Shown: in pieces, positions 26,251-35,145 of the stretch
Numbering within the stretch: position 1 is the first letter of the stretch
Layout: each line of letters starts with the position of its first letter
Origin: an uncultured Eubacteriales bacterium
Lineage (GTDB): Bacteria > Bacillota > Clostridia > Oscillospirales > Oscillospiraceae
Length of the DNA: 64,000 nt
Reading direction: 5' to 3'
NCBI GenBank assembly: GCA_900320465.1
Contig: ONSQ01000001.1
Location: 27,365-91,364 of the forward strand
The notes under the pieces: generated by a model
What the model was told of the DNA's origin: nothing
The model's database searches: none
The model's input: the letters and a program-made list of their open reading frames with translations, nothing else
Made by a program: the position numbers and the translations under genes

Positions 26251-27138
26251 TTATTTGTATTCAAAGCCGCTCGGCTCGCCGATGGGGCGATCGAGCATTT
26301 CGGGGTGAGCGAAGATATAGCGGATCAGCTTCAGACTTCTTGCAAAGTAGAAGCCGTCGGCGATGCGCTCGTCGAGCGTGGCGCAGAAATCCACCACATC
26401 GCGCACCTGCTTGGTGCCGTCCTCCATGATCAGCTCTTCCTTATGCAGGGTGCCGATAGTCACCATGATGCTGTTGGTGCCGTAGTTATTCAGGTGATGA
26501 TAAACCGCCGGACACTTGATGCTGCCCAGATTGCTGAGCAGGACCGTTGTGTAGTTGGGATCGCCGTCGGTCAGAGCGCGGGGAACAAGCCCCCAGAAGT
26601 CCAGCCAGCGGATCACACGGATCGCGAACATCAGCAGCAGGCGCGGGATCTTGGCAAAGGCGTCCACAGCAGCGTCCACGCCGCCGGTGGAATGCTCGCT
26701 TTTTCTCGTCTCGCGGATATCGCCCACAATGCGCTGGCTGACCGTGTCAAGAGTATCCTCGTCCTTCGCGGTGAGCACCATCAGCGCTTCGTCCGCCCCA
26801 TCGGCAAAGCGGCGCTTGGCCACAAAGCTGAGCGTGATCTCGTCACGCTCATAAGTGCGCCGGCCCTGGATAAAGCGATTGAGGAAGGGTCTCTCTCGGA
26901 TCATCTTCGCCACCGCCACAAGGATGCAGTGGAAAAGCGTCGTCTTAAAATCGGGATGTGAAGCATTTTTCGCGTCCAGATATTTCACCAGCTCGGTCAC
27001 ATCAAATTTATCCGAAAGGCAGACCTCGCTGTCTGTGCGGTTTGGCATCAGGTTAGCCATGACGCATTGCAGTCCCGTGACTTCTCTGACCCAGCGGCCG
27101 TCGCGCCGATCGCCCCATCTTCTCTTTCTTTTTGCCAT
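26251..27138 (-). CDS. 2-oxoacid dehydrogenase acyltransferase/CAT-like protein
   Basis: The protein has 295 residues with only the catalytic-domain fold of E2/chloramphenicol acetyltransferases and no lipoyl domain. Matches include SEVCLSDKFDVTELVKYLD, FKTTLFHCILVAVAKMI, a trimer core and the end of the domain ATLDERIADGFYFARSLKLI. In E2 and CAT enzymes this last motif is HxxxDG with a catalytic His; here the His position is occupied by an acidic residue (DERIADG). It may act by a different mechanism or have lost catalysis. The ATG at 27138 has GGAGACAAG upstream. It forms an operon with the acyl-CoA ligase. Confidence 0.82.
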   Translation of the reverse strand: MAKRKRRWGDRRDGRWVREVTGLQCVMANLMPNRTDSEVCLSDKFDVTELVKYLDAKNASHPDFKTTLFHCILVAVAKMIRERPFLNRFIQGRRTYERDEITLSFVAKRRFADGADEALMVLTAKDEDTLDTVSQRIVGDIRETRKSEHSTGGVDAAVDAFAKIPRLLLMFAIRVIRWLDFWGLVPRALTDGDPNYTTVLLSNLGSIKCPAVYHHLNNYGTNSIMVTIGTLHKEELIMEDGTKQVRDVVDFCATLDERIADGFYFARSLKLIRYIFAHPEMLDRPIGEPSGFEYK

Positions 27139-27187
27139 AGTCTTGTCTCCTGTCTGAAATGCTTTAAAAATTTGTAGGTCCTTGCAC

Positions 27188-27216
27188 ACTATACACCATG
27201 TAGGGCGGATTGAAAA
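27188..27216 (-). promoter_or_regulatory. Probable promoter of the acyltransferase/ligase operon
   Basis: TATAGT (27193-27188) with TTTTCA 17 bp upstream (27216-27211). The -10 is good, the -35 weak. Confidence 0.45.
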
Positions 27217-27272
27217 GAGCAAAATTCTTATTTCTACGTCCATTACGTCCCATTTCCACTTTCTGTAGTGTC

Positions 27273-27301
27273 TTTACAATCTGCTTCAACTCTATTATAC
27301 T
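27273..27301 (+). promoter_or_regulatory. Promoter of the NTPase-like / CsoR pair
   Basis: TTTACA (27273-27278), a 17-bp spacer and TATACT (27296-27301), just upstream of the GTG start at 27317. Confidence 0.65.
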
Positions 27302-27316
27302 GACGCGAGAAAGGTA

Positions 27317-27901
27317 GTGACGTGTGTGCAAAGGCATCTGTTTATCTGCGGCGAGGACGCTATGGATCTCATTATGGAAGAGCTGGGCGATCGGCTCGGC
27401 GAAGCGGGCGGTTACCTGACCAGACCCGCCCTGGATAAAGACGGGAGTGTTATCGGGCAGGAGCTTGTCTCCGCCGCCGCAGGCTCCGGCATTGAGGGCT
27501 ATGAGTCGTATCGCTTCCTTTCTTACACCGGTGCCGACCTTGAGAAGGACAACGAGGTCTGGCGCATTGAGGCAGCGCGACTTCTTCAGGAGGCTAGCTA
27601 TTACCCCTTCTCCTTTGCCGGTTTTCTGGGTGGGTATGAGCTTGTCATTCCCCAGTACCGTGCAGCGCTTGCTGCCTTTTTGGCCTCTCCGCTTCCCTGC
27701 GTCGGGGCGATCCATACTCTTGAGCACACTTTGATGCAGGCCGGTGTGCTTGGTCTGGGTGATCGCTTTACCGCACTCGCCAGGCAGTTTCACGACGCAC
27801 TGCGCAGCGATACCGACACCCTTGTCCTGGAGTTGAGCAACGACGATGTCTCCCGTGTTCGCACGCTTCTGTCACAATGGATAGCGCAGTGGCTCGATTG
27901 A
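27317..27901 (+). CDS. NTPase (THEP1/DUF265)-like protein without a P-loop
   Basis: The protein has 194 residues. The opening HLFICGED corresponds to the beta-strand that precedes the Walker A loop in nucleoside-triphosphatases of this family, but the GKT/S segment is missing (GEDAMDLIMEELGD instead). Later parts resemble the family from memory: AGFLGGYELVIPQYRAALAAFL and a final DTLVLELSNDD strand. Nucleotide hydrolysis is therefore doubtful. The start is GTG at 27317 behind GAAAGG; the GTG at 27326 is also possible. It lies 62 bp upstream of a metal-responsive repressor gene on the same strand. Confidence 0.6.
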   Translation: MTCVQRHLFICGEDAMDLIMEELGDRLGEAGGYLTRPALDKDGSVIGQELVSAAAGSGIEGYESYRFLSYTGADLEKDNEVWRIEAARLLQEASYYPFSFAGFLGGYELVIPQYRAALAAFLASPLPCVGAIHTLEHTLMQAGVLGLGDRFTALARQFHDALRSDTDTLVLELSNDDVSRVRTLLSQWIAQWLD

Positions 27902-27963
27902 GACTTGCATTTTTCCTATTCCCATAGTATGATAAGCACTAATCCAACCGCGGAGGCAAAGAC

Positions 27964-28311
27964 ATGAGCGACGATGTATATTATCACGATCACGGAGACG
28001 GCGTAGTACACGCCCATCATCTGGACGGCTGCGGCCACGAAGGTCACTCCCATACCCATTCCCATACCCAGACGAAAGCTGTTCTCAACCGTCTGTCCCG
28101 CGCCATCGGGCATTTGGAATCCGTCAAGCGGATGATCGAGGACGGGCGGGATTGTACCGAGGTGCTCGTGCAGCTGGCCGCCGTGCGCTCGGCTCTGGGC
28201 AGTACAGCAAAGGTTATTTTAAAGGATCATCTGGAGCACTGCATCTCTGACGATCAAACCGCCTCCGAGCAGCTGGAAGCTCTCAACGATGCCATTGACA
28301 AGTTCATGTAA
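27964..28311 (+). CDS. CsoR/FrmR-family metal-sensing repressor with His-rich N-terminus
   Basis: The protein has 115 residues. The DUF156 helical core begins near residue 38 (VLNRLSRAIGHLESVKRMIEDGRDCTEVLVQLAAVRSAL). Cys64, His89 and Cys93 (C-x24-H-x3-C) reproduce the copper-binding triad of CsoR. Residues 7-35 add ten His and one Cys (HDHGDGVVHAHH, HEGHSHTHSH), an extra metal-binding tail. Family members repress metal-efflux genes in apo form; no efflux gene is adjacent, so its targets are elsewhere. GGAGG precedes the start. A bidirectional terminator follows. Confidence 0.9.
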   Translation: MSDDVYYHDHGDGVVHAHHLDGCGHEGHSHTHSHTQTKAVLNRLSRAIGHLESVKRMIEDGRDCTEVLVQLAAVRSALGSTAKVILKDHLEHCISDDQTASEQLEALNDAIDKFM

Positions 28312-28323
28312 TACAGCGGATAT

Positions 28324-28358
28324 AAAAACCGCCGGAACAATTCGTTCCGGCGGTTTTT
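28324..28358. terminator. Bidirectional intrinsic terminator between csoR-type gene and ftsZ
   Basis: Arms ACCGCCGGAAC (28328-28338) and GTTCCGGCGGT (28344-28354) flanked by A4 and T5, serving both convergent genes. Confidence 0.88.
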
Positions 28359-28371
28359 GTCGTAATCGAGA

Positions 28372-29544
28372 TTATTTAGAGTTGAAAATCTTAAAAATAC
28401 TGTCGAAGGGATCTTCCTCCGCCTTCGGCGCTTCCTGAGCGGGAGCAGGAGCCGGCGCGGGAGCCGGGGCTGCGGCGGCAGCCTTCTCAGAGGCGTTGGT
28501 GAACAGTCCCTGGGGCTTCTCCTTGACCGCGACAGGCCGCACGGGAGCGGCGCTGACAGAGCTTACGCCGGTAGCGGCGGTGGGAGCGCTCTCATCAAAG
28601 CCGGTGGCGATGACAGTCACGCGGATCTCATCCTCCATGTTGGGATCGAAGGTCGCACCGAAGATAATATTGGCTTCGGGATGCGCGGCCTCCTGCACGA
28701 GGCTGGCAGCGGACTCGATATCGTCCAGGCCCATATCCTCGCTGCCGGTGATATTGATCAGCACGCCATGCGCACCGTTGATAGAGGTCTCCATCAGCGG
28801 GCTGGCAACAGCCATACGGGCGGCCTCCTCGGCCTTGCCCTTGCCGGCGGCATGTCCGACGCCCATGTGGGCGAATCCGGCGTTCTTCATGATGGTGGTG
28901 ACATCAGCGAAGTCAAGGTTGATAAAGCCTGTATTCTTGATCAGGTCGGAGATGCTGGTGACGGCCTGATGCAGGACGTCATCGGCGATCTCGAAGGCGT
29001 TGGCCAGCGTGATCTTCTGATCGGTCGCATATTTCAGCCGGTCGTTCGGGATGATCAGCAGGGAGTCGACCTTCTCAAGCAGGTCCTTGATTCCGGCATT
29101 GGCCTGGTCCATGCGGCGCTTGCCTTCAAACTTGAAGGGCTTGGTCACGACGCCGACGGTAAGGATACCCGCTTCACGCGCAAGCTCTGCCACGACGGGA
29201 GCTGCGCCCGTGCCGGTGCCGCCGCCCATACCGGCGGTGATAAACACCATATCCGCGTTCTCAAGAGCCTTGGCGATGTCGTTGCGACTCTCTTCGGCGC
29301 TGCGCTTACCGATCTCAGGATCGGAGCCGGCGCCCTGCCCGTGGGTCATCTTCTCACCGATCTGAATCTTCTGGTCGGCGTTCGAGACGCTCAGCGCCTG
29401 TTTATCAGTATTGATCGCGATAAATTCGACACCCTGCGTGCCGGACTTGACCATTCTGTTGACGACGTTGTTGCCGGCTCCGCCGACACCGATGACCTTC
29501 AAGGTAACAACGTTTTCGGGACCTGCTTCAGCTTTGAAATCCAT
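28372..29544 (-). CDS. ftsZ: Cell division protein FtsZ
   Basis: The protein has 390 residues. The tubulin-like GTPase has [13 protein letters not shown], the signature [10 protein letters not shown] and the T7-loop region [11 protein letters not shown]. The C-terminal linker is an Ala/Pro repeat followed by the conserved tail [11 protein letters not shown] that binds membrane anchors. It forms the Z ring. It is transcribed from its own promoter at 29613-29641, behind ftsQ. ftsA, usually adjacent, is not in the window, so the membrane anchor must be encoded elsewhere or replaced (SepF-type). Confidence 0.98.
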   Translation of the reverse strand: MDFKAEAGPENVVTLKVIGVGGAGNNVVNRMVKSGTQGVEFIAINTDKQALSVSNADQKIQIGEKMTHGQGAGSDPEIGKRSAEESRNDIAKALENADMVFITAGMGGGTGTGAAPVVAELAREAGILTVGVVTKPFKFEGKRRMDQANAGIKDLLEKVDSLLIIPNDRLKYATDQKITLANAFEIADDVLHQAVTSISDLIKNTGFINLDFADVTTIMKNAGFAHMGVGHAAGKGKAEEAARMAVASPLMETSINGAHGVLINITGSEDMGLDDIESAASLVQEAAHPEANIIFGATFDPNMEDEIRVTVIATGFDESAPTAATGVSSVSAAPVRPVAVKEKPQGLFTNASEKAAAAAPAPAPAPAPAQEAPKAEEDPFDSIFKIFNSK

Positions 29545-29612
29545 GGTATTGCCTCCCTGTTTTTATCCAACGATGTATCTGCACAAACTATTGGAGTTTA
29601 AGTTGTGTAGTT

Positions 29613-29641
29613 ATATTATTACATTTTCTTTCGGAGGTCAA
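29613..29641 (-). promoter_or_regulatory. ftsZ promoter with AT-rich upstream element
   Basis: TTGACC (29641-29636), a 17-bp spacer and TAATAT (29618-29613). The 50 bp upstream are almost pure A/T with phased A-tracts, like an UP element. Confidence 0.75.
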
Positions 29642-29696
29642 GCTAAATTTTTATTTTTATGAAAATTTTTGTAATCCTTTTGTAATTTATGTCGAT

Positions 29697-30476
29697 TCAT
29701 TGAGGAATAAAGTGGGCGCTGCTGCCATCCGAAACATTGATGATCCCCACGTCGCCCTCCTTGAGCTGCTCCAACACAGACATCAGCATCGCGAACTTAT
29801 GATCCACATTGCTGGCCCCGCCGATGATGACCGTGAAGCGTGTCCCATATCGCAGCTTGGCTCCAACAAGATCGGAGAAATCCATGCTGCTGATATGCTC
29901 GCTCAGATTTCGCCCCTGGATCTGACGCAGCACGTCTGCCAGAAAGCTGACAGGCGTGTCGTCTCCGTCCGAGGTTGTCAGCCGCTCGCCGATCAGCAGG
30001 GTGCCGGGATCGATGCCGTCCACGCGGATGAGCGCGCCCAGCTCGTTATCAGTGGCTTTGCCCAGCACCTTGCAGCTGCGGTCGATCGTCCAGTTCTCAT
30101 CGCCCACCGCAATGTAGGCCAGCGCCTTACACTCCCGCACGGTGATAACGACCTTTCCGGGCAGAAGGCGCTTGACGCTGACCTCTTCCACGTAGGGCAG
30201 CTTGGCAAAGACACGGCTGATCGCGGCAAATCGGTCGAAGAAGAACAGGTTGTCGCCCTGTTCGATATCAATAGCGCGGATGATTTCGCTGTCGGTATAG
30301 TGTTCATTTCCCTCCACACTCACGTCCGAGATGCGTAGGAACACGCTCATGAGAAAAACCGTAGCGATCACAACGACCGCAAAGGTCAGGATCGCGCCGC
30401 TGATCGAGCGCTTTCTCGGAGCTTTATACTCCCCGTGCTTGCTGGCAGGGGGCTGATTCATTCGTGTTGCAGCCAT
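29697..30476 (-). CDS. ftsQ: Cell division protein FtsQ/DivIB
   Basis: The protein has 259 residues. A basic cytoplasmic tail is followed by a membrane helix at about 28-47 and then a POTRA domain (ISDVSVEGNEHYTDSEIIRAIDIEQGDNLFFFD) and a beta domain (LPYVEEVSVKRLLPGKVVITVRE). It scaffolds the divisome outside the membrane. It lies 15 bp after murA and completes the minus-strand dcw operon before the separate ftsZ promoter. Confidence 0.92.
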   Translation of the reverse strand: MAATRMNQPPASKHGEYKAPRKRSISGAILTFAVVVIATVFLMSVFLRISDVSVEGNEHYTDSEIIRAIDIEQGDNLFFFDRFAAISRVFAKLPYVEEVSVKRLLPGKVVITVRECKALAYIAVGDENWTIDRSCKVLGKATDNELGALIRVDGIDPGTLLIGERLTTSDGDDTPVSFLADVLRQIQGRNLSEHISSMDFSDLVGAKLRYGTRFTVIIGGASNVDHKFAMLMSVLEQLKEGDVGIINVSDGSSAHFIPQ

Positions 30477-30491
30477 GGGACAACATCCCTT

Positions 30492-31754
30492 TCATCGGTG
30501 TTCCAGACGTACGTCCGCGCCAAGTGCGCAGAGCCTGTCGTCCAGGTTTTCATAACCGCGGGCAATATGCCCCGCGTCGATCACAGTAGTCTCTCCTCCT
30601 GCGGAGAGGGCCGCCACGATCATGGCCGCCCCGCCGCGCAGATCTGAGGCGGTCAGCGAAGCGCCGCGCAGTGAGCGCACGCCATGAACGGCGGCCTCCT
30701 GGCCATCCAGCCGGATATCCGCGCCAAGACGGCGCAGCTCTCCGACCTGGCGGTAACGGTTTTCAAAAATTGTCTCGGTGATGCGGGTCGTGCCCTGGGC
30801 CCGCAGCAGCGCCGCCATCAGAATGGGCTGGGCATCCGTCGGAAAGCCGGGATACGGCTCGGTGACGATATGTCCCGGGGCGTGCAGCGTGCCGTTGGAG
30901 GCGATCTCCACAATGTCGTTGAACTGTATTATATCACAGCCTGCGCATTTTAGGAAGTGCAGAACCGTAGAAAAATGCTCATACTGAACACCGGAAAGAA
31001 GGATTCTCCCTCCTGCCGCCGCGCAGGCGCAGGCAAAGGTGGCAGCGGCGATCCGATCGCTGGGTACCGTAAAGCTTGCTTCCGGTCTCGCATCGGCGCC
31101 GTCGATGGTGATTTCATCGGAGCCTGCACCGTGGATATGTACGCCAAGCGAGCGCAAATAATTCTGCAGGGCAACGATCTCCGGCTCTTTTGCCGCTCCC
31201 CGGATGACGGTCTTTCCCTCGGCCGCGCAAGCGGCCAGCATGATGTTTTCCGTTGCGCCGACGCTGGGAAAGCGCAGTTCGATCGGAACGCCGTGCAGTC
31301 TCTCCGCCCGGCAGCACAGATCGCTTCCCTCCTCCTCGATCTCGGCCCCCATGGCCCGCAAAGCCGACAAGTGCAGATCAATAGGACGCTTTCCCAGTTG
31401 GCAGCCACCCGGCAGGCTCAGCTTTGCCTCTCCGCATCGAGCCAGCAGCGCGCCCATGAAGATCACCGAGGAGCGCATTTCCTCCATCAGCCCCCGCGGG
31501 ATCTCGGCGCAGCACACCTGGCGGGAATCCACGGCCAACTCGTTGTCCTGCCCGGTGCTCTCCACCCGGCAGCCGAGATGTGACAGGATGCTCACAGCCG
31601 CAGATACGTCATTCAGGCGCGGAACATTGCGGATGACAGAGCGGTTCGGCAGCGCAATCGTCGCCGCAAGCACCGGCAGGGAGGCGTTTTTAGAGCCCTG
31701 CACCCGGCAGCTGCCAAACAGTCTGTTGCCGCCTCTGATATGCCAGATTTCCAT
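30492..31754 (-). CDS. murA: UDP-N-acetylglucosamine 1-carboxyvinyltransferase
   Basis: The protein has 420 residues, an EPT-fold enzyme for the first committed step of peptidoglycan synthesis. The active-site loop LPGGCQLGKRPID retains the Cys that fosfomycin alkylates. QGSKNASLPVLAA at the start is the UDP-GlcNAc-binding KN motif. The ribosome binding site GGGAGG and a T7 run lie directly before the ATG and are the 3' half of a terminator-like hairpin (31754-31803), so expression may be gated separately from murG upstream. Confidence 0.96.
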   Translation of the reverse strand: MEIWHIRGGNRLFGSCRVQGSKNASLPVLAATIALPNRSVIRNVPRLNDVSAAVSILSHLGCRVESTGQDNELAVDSRQVCCAEIPRGLMEEMRSSVIFMGALLARCGEAKLSLPGGCQLGKRPIDLHLSALRAMGAEIEEEGSDLCCRAERLHGVPIELRFPSVGATENIMLAACAAEGKTVIRGAAKEPEIVALQNYLRSLGVHIHGAGSDEITIDGADARPEASFTVPSDRIAAATFACACAAAGGRILLSGVQYEHFSTVLHFLKCAGCDIIQFNDIVEIASNGTLHAPGHIVTEPYPGFPTDAQPILMAALLRAQGTTRITETIFENRYRQVGELRRLGADIRLDGQEAAVHGVRSLRGASLTASDLRGGAAMIVAALSAGGETTVIDAGHIARGYENLDDRLCALGADVRLEHR

Positions 31755-31803
31755 AAAAAAACCTCCCGCGCATCGAAATCATGACATTCTATGCCCGGGA
31801 GGT
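31754..31803 (-). promoter_or_regulatory. Terminator-like hairpin covering the murA ribosome binding site
   Basis: On the minus strand, ACCTCCCG (31803-31796) pairs with CGGGAGGT (31768-31761) and ATGC/GCAT extends the stem inward past one mismatch, giving 12 pairs and a 17-nt loop. The 3' arm contains the murA Shine-Dalgarno, and seven Ts follow before the ATG. The same structure can end transcripts and block translation. Confidence 0.65.
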
Positions 31804-31820
31804 ATTTGATGTGTTTTCTG

Positions 31821-32942
31821 TTATTGCGCAAGCTCCAGGATCTGTGCGCAGATCTTATCCGCCGCATCCGGCACCGCAAGTGAGCGCATGGCCGTGCTCA
31901 TACCGGCCAGCTTCTCCGGTGAGCACAGCAAGGCTTTGATTTCATCATACAAGGACGCGGCGTCGAATTCGCCCTCCAGGAACACGCTGGCACCTCCCGC
32001 CCGTTCCAGGACCCGTGCGTTCTTTTCCTGATGATGGTTCGTCACATTTGGCGAAGGTACGATCAGCGCGGGCTGTCCCATATAGCACAGCTCCGCCAGC
32101 GAAGACGCTCCGGCCCTGCACAGTACCAGATCCGCCGCCGCCATCACACGCGGCATATCATAGATGTATTCCCTCACATCTGCGCCATAGGCCGGATAAT
32201 CGGGCGCGCTCAGAGCCAGCTTGCCCGTCACCTCGGGAAAATAGCGGCTGCCGGCGGCGTGTATGAGATGGAAGGATGCGTCGCCTCGCATCATGGGAAT
32301 AAGCTCCGCCATAATACCGTTCATATGAGCCGAGCCCAGCGAGCCCCACAGAGAGACCACCAACGGCTTATCATCTGTCAATCCAAGCTCGGCGCGTGCA
32401 CGTTCCCTCGTATAGGAAGCAAACTCGCCCCGCACCGGCGTACCGGTGACAACAACTCTGTCCGGATGGGGATAGTGTTCGCGGCTGTCTTCAAAGCCCA
32501 CCAGCACGCGGTCCACATGGCGGCTGAGCAATCTGGTCGTCAAGCCGGGAACGGCGTTGCTCTCATGCACCAACGTCGGTATACGCAGCTGTGCGGCCGC
32601 TGTCAGCACCGGATAGCACACATAACCGCCGGTCCCGATGACCGCGTCGGGCCGAAACTCCCGCAGAATCCTGCGGGCCTTTTCTGTGGACGCTGCCACA
32701 TTCCGGAGCGTTTTGGCATTGTGCACCAGCCCCTCCAGACTCAGCGCCCGGCTGATATTGGTGATGTCGATCTCGCGGATCTCATACCCCTCGCGGGGAA
32801 CCAGGCGCGTCTCCATCATGCCTTTTGCGCCGATGAACAGGATCTCGCAGTCCCCCAGCAGCTCACGCAGGCGGCCCGCCAGGGCGAGCGCGGGATTGAT
32901 ATGTCCCGCCGTACCACCGCAGGTGAAAAGGAATCTCTTCAT
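31821..32942 (-). CDS. murG: UDP-GlcNAc:lipid I N-acetylglucosaminyltransferase
   Basis: The protein has 373 residues. It opens with the glycine-rich motif FTCGGTAGHINPALALA. GTGGYVCYPVL, HESNAVPGLTTRLL and the C-terminal CRAGASSLAELCYMGQPALIVPSP are typical of MurG. It adds GlcNAc to lipid I on the inner membrane face. The start is the ATG at 32942 with GGAGGG upstream, two bases after the ftsW stop. The longer frame to 33242 overlaps ftsW and is not used. Confidence 0.97.
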   Translation of the reverse strand: MKRFLFTCGGTAGHINPALALAGRLRELLGDCEILFIGAKGMMETRLVPREGYEIREIDITNISRALSLEGLVHNAKTLRNVAASTEKARRILREFRPDAVIGTGGYVCYPVLTAAAQLRIPTLVHESNAVPGLTTRLLSRHVDRVLVGFEDSREHYPHPDRVVVTGTPVRGEFASYTRERARAELGLTDDKPLVVSLWGSLGSAHMNGIMAELIPMMRGDASFHLIHAAGSRYFPEVTGKLALSAPDYPAYGADVREYIYDMPRVMAAADLVLCRAGASSLAELCYMGQPALIVPSPNVTNHHQEKNARVLERAGGASVFLEGEFDAASLYDEIKALLCSPEKLAGMSTAMRSLAVPDAADKICAQILELAQ

Positions 32943-32944
32943 CT

Positions 32945-34102
32945 CTATCCCTCCAAAACATCTCTCGAAGCGCTCAGAATAATGCCCATCTGGGCCAGCT
33001 GCAAAATGAGCGCCGTGCCGCCGTAGCTGAAAAACGGCAGCGAAATACCCGTACAGGGCAGCAGATTCGTCACGACAGCCACATTCAGAAAAACCTGCAG
33101 AGCCAACAGTGTTGTAAGCCCCGCCGTCACGAGAAAAGAAAAGCAGTCTCGCTGATGCAGGGCGATCTGAAACCCGCGCAGGATCAGCAGAGAAAAAAGC
33201 AAAAGAACCAACGCTGCGCCCAAAAAGCCAAGCTCTTCGCACAGCACAGAAAAGATAAAATCGTTATGCTCCTCGGGCAGATACAGATACTTCTGTCTGC
33301 TGCCTCCCAGACCCACACCGCCAAGTCCCCCAGAGCCGATGGTGTAGAGTGACTGCACGATCTGATAACCCTCGTCCGAGGGGCTGGAGAAGGGGTCGCG
33401 CCAGATCATGATGCGGCTGGATGCGTAAGGGAAAAAGACCAGCAGCACGCCGATAGCAGCCGCCGCGCTGCCAATAGCCGCCAGGAACCATCCGAGGGGA
33501 ACGCCACCCATGAAGAGCATGGCCGCCCCCACAGCCAGAATAATGATCGAAGCCGAAAAATGCGGCTCCAGAACAAGCAGCCCCACGATCAGTGCCAGGA
33601 TCAGCGAAAATGGCAGGATGCCGCGCCGAAAGCTGCGCATCTGACCCCTTCGCTGTTGAATCATCCGTGAAAACAGCAAGATGACCGCGAGCTTGGCCAG
33701 TTCAGAGGGCTGAACGGTCAGCGACCCGACCCCCAGCCAGCGCCGTGACCCGTTGGCCCGTACGCCGATGAGCGGAACAAGAGCAAGCAGGACCAGCGTA
33801 AAGGCCATAAACGGCAGCGCATAACGCCGGTAAAAGCCCATGGGAAGCGCGGCACAAAGCAGCATGGCACCCACACCGAGAAGCGCGAAAATCAGCTGTC
33901 GGATAAAATAATAGGTGGCGCTTCCGCCGGTCACATGACCTGGATCATAATACGCGCGCGGAAAGCTGGCAGAAAGCACCATCACGACGCCGAAGCCCAG
34001 CAGGATAAGGACAAGAGTGAAAAAAGGCTGGTCAAAACCGGCCTTTTTTCCCCGCGTGTTCAAAACGGAAAAGTCGGCGAGGCGGGCTGAATCGTATTGC
34101 AC
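32945..34102 (-). CDS. ftsW: SEDS glycosyltransferase FtsW (lipid II polymerase)
   Basis: The protein has 385 residues with about ten membrane helices. Key motifs include ANGSRRWLGVGSLTVQPSELAKLA, the EPHFSASII region, EEHNDFIFSVLCEELGFLG and the late GISLPFFSYGGT. It polymerises lipid II at the septum with a class B PBP. The start is GTG at 34102 because GGGAG lies five bases upstream and 32 bases after the mraY stop; an in-frame ATG at 34246 would lie inside mraY. Confidence 0.95.
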   Translation of the reverse strand: MQYDSARLADFSVLNTRGKKAGFDQPFFTLVLILLGFGVVMVLSASFPRAYYDPGHVTGGSATYYFIRQLIFALLGVGAMLLCAALPMGFYRRYALPFMAFTLVLLALVPLIGVRANGSRRWLGVGSLTVQPSELAKLAVILLFSRMIQQRRGQMRSFRRGILPFSLILALIVGLLVLEPHFSASIIILAVGAAMLFMGGVPLGWFLAAIGSAAAAIGVLLVFFPYASSRIMIWRDPFSSPSDEGYQIVQSLYTIGSGGLGGVGLGGSRQKYLYLPEEHNDFIFSVLCEELGFLGAALVLLLFSLLILRGFQIALHQRDCFSFLVTAGLTTLLALQVFLNVAVVTNLLPCTGISLPFFSYGGTALILQLAQMGIILSASRDVLEG

Positions 34103-34134
34103 GCTTTCTCCCACCTCCCCGGCTTTTGCTGCAA

Positions 34135-35145
34135 TCACATGGCGTATCGCTGAAACACCCCGATAAATGATATGATTGCAAACAATGTGGTTATGCCTGT
34201 GAAGAGGACAAACAGTTCTTTTTCGCTCCACTTTTTTCCAGTCCATCCGCCCATCTCCAGATGGTGGTGGAAGGGAGCCATGCGGAAAACGCGCTTGCCG
34301 TGACTGAGCTTGAAATAGCCCACCTGAATGATGTCGGAGAGGGTTTCCACAATAAACATGATACCGATAAACACCAGGATCAGCGGCATGTCGTATGCGA
34401 AGGCCATGGCAGCGATGGCGCCGCCCAGAAAGAGCGAGCCCGTATCGCCCATGAAGACCTTGGCCGGGTTGAAGTTGTAGACCAGAAAGCCCATCAATCC
34501 GCCCAACAGAGCCGAAGCGAAAATGCCCAGTTCAAAGAATTCTCTTCCCCAGGCGAAGCTCACAGCCACAAAAAACAAGCAGACGGGCAGCGACGTGCCG
34601 GCGGCAAGGCCGTCCACACCGTCGGTTAGGTTCACGGCGTTCACCGTGCCGACGATGACAAAGGCTGCAAAGATAAAGTACAGCCACTCAGGGATCGGGA
34701 CGATGGCGTTGGAGAACGGCACGTAAAGATTCGGGCGCACAAAGCCGATCCGGCGCATCAGGAAGATGAACACCAGCGCAGCTGCCAGCTGCAGCAGGAA
34801 CTTCATACCCGCGCTCAGTCCCAGATTCTGCGCGTTCTTGATCTTCTCCCAGTCGTCCAGGAAGCCGATGGCACCGAATACAAGCGCAAAAAGAAAGACA
34901 AACAGATGAACAAAGCGGCCGTGCATCATGCTCGGAAAGCCTATGGTAAGCAGGGAGAGCAGCACGCCGAGGATGAACATCACGCCGCCCATGGTGGGCG
35001 TCCCCTTTTTGGACTGATGCCACTGGACCTCGGTTTTGATGGACTGCTCCGCCTTCTGCTTGTGCAACCAGGGAATGTAATACTTCCCGAATGCGGTAGC
35101 AAACAAGAACGCCAGAATAAAGGCGCACATCAACTGTATCGTCAT
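34135..35145 (-). CDS. mraY: Phospho-N-acetylmuramoyl-pentapeptide transferase
   Basis: The protein has 336 residues and about ten membrane helices. Catalytic signatures are KKGTPTMGGVMF, NLTDGVDGLAAG (Asp-Asp), FNPAKVFMGDTGSLFLGG and the histidine cluster FRMAPFHHHLEMGGW. It makes lipid I from UDP-MurNAc-pentapeptide and undecaprenyl phosphate. It overlaps murE by four bases. murF and murD, which often flank mraY, are absent. Confidence 0.97.
   Translation of the reverse strand: MTIQLMCAFILAFLFATAFGKYYIPWLHKQKAEQSIKTEVQWHQSKKGTPTMGGVMFILGVLLSLLTIGFPSMMHGRFVHLFVFLFALVFGAIGFLDDWEKIKNAQNLGLSAGMKFLLQLAAALVFIFLMRRIGFVRPNLYVPFSNAIVPIPEWLYFIFAAFVIVGTVNAVNLTDGVDGLAAGTSLPVCLFFVAVSFAWGREFFELGIFASALLGGLMGFLVYNFNPAKVFMGDTGSLFLGGAIAAMAFAYDMPLILVFIGIMFIVETLSDIIQVGYFKLSHGKRVFRMAPFHHHLEMGGWTGKKWSEKELFVLFTGITTLFAIISFIGVFQRYAM

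Noticed and set aside
34103-34246. ATG-initiated N-terminal extension of ftsW.
   Set aside because: It overlaps mraY and lacks a ribosome binding site; the GTG at 34102 has one.
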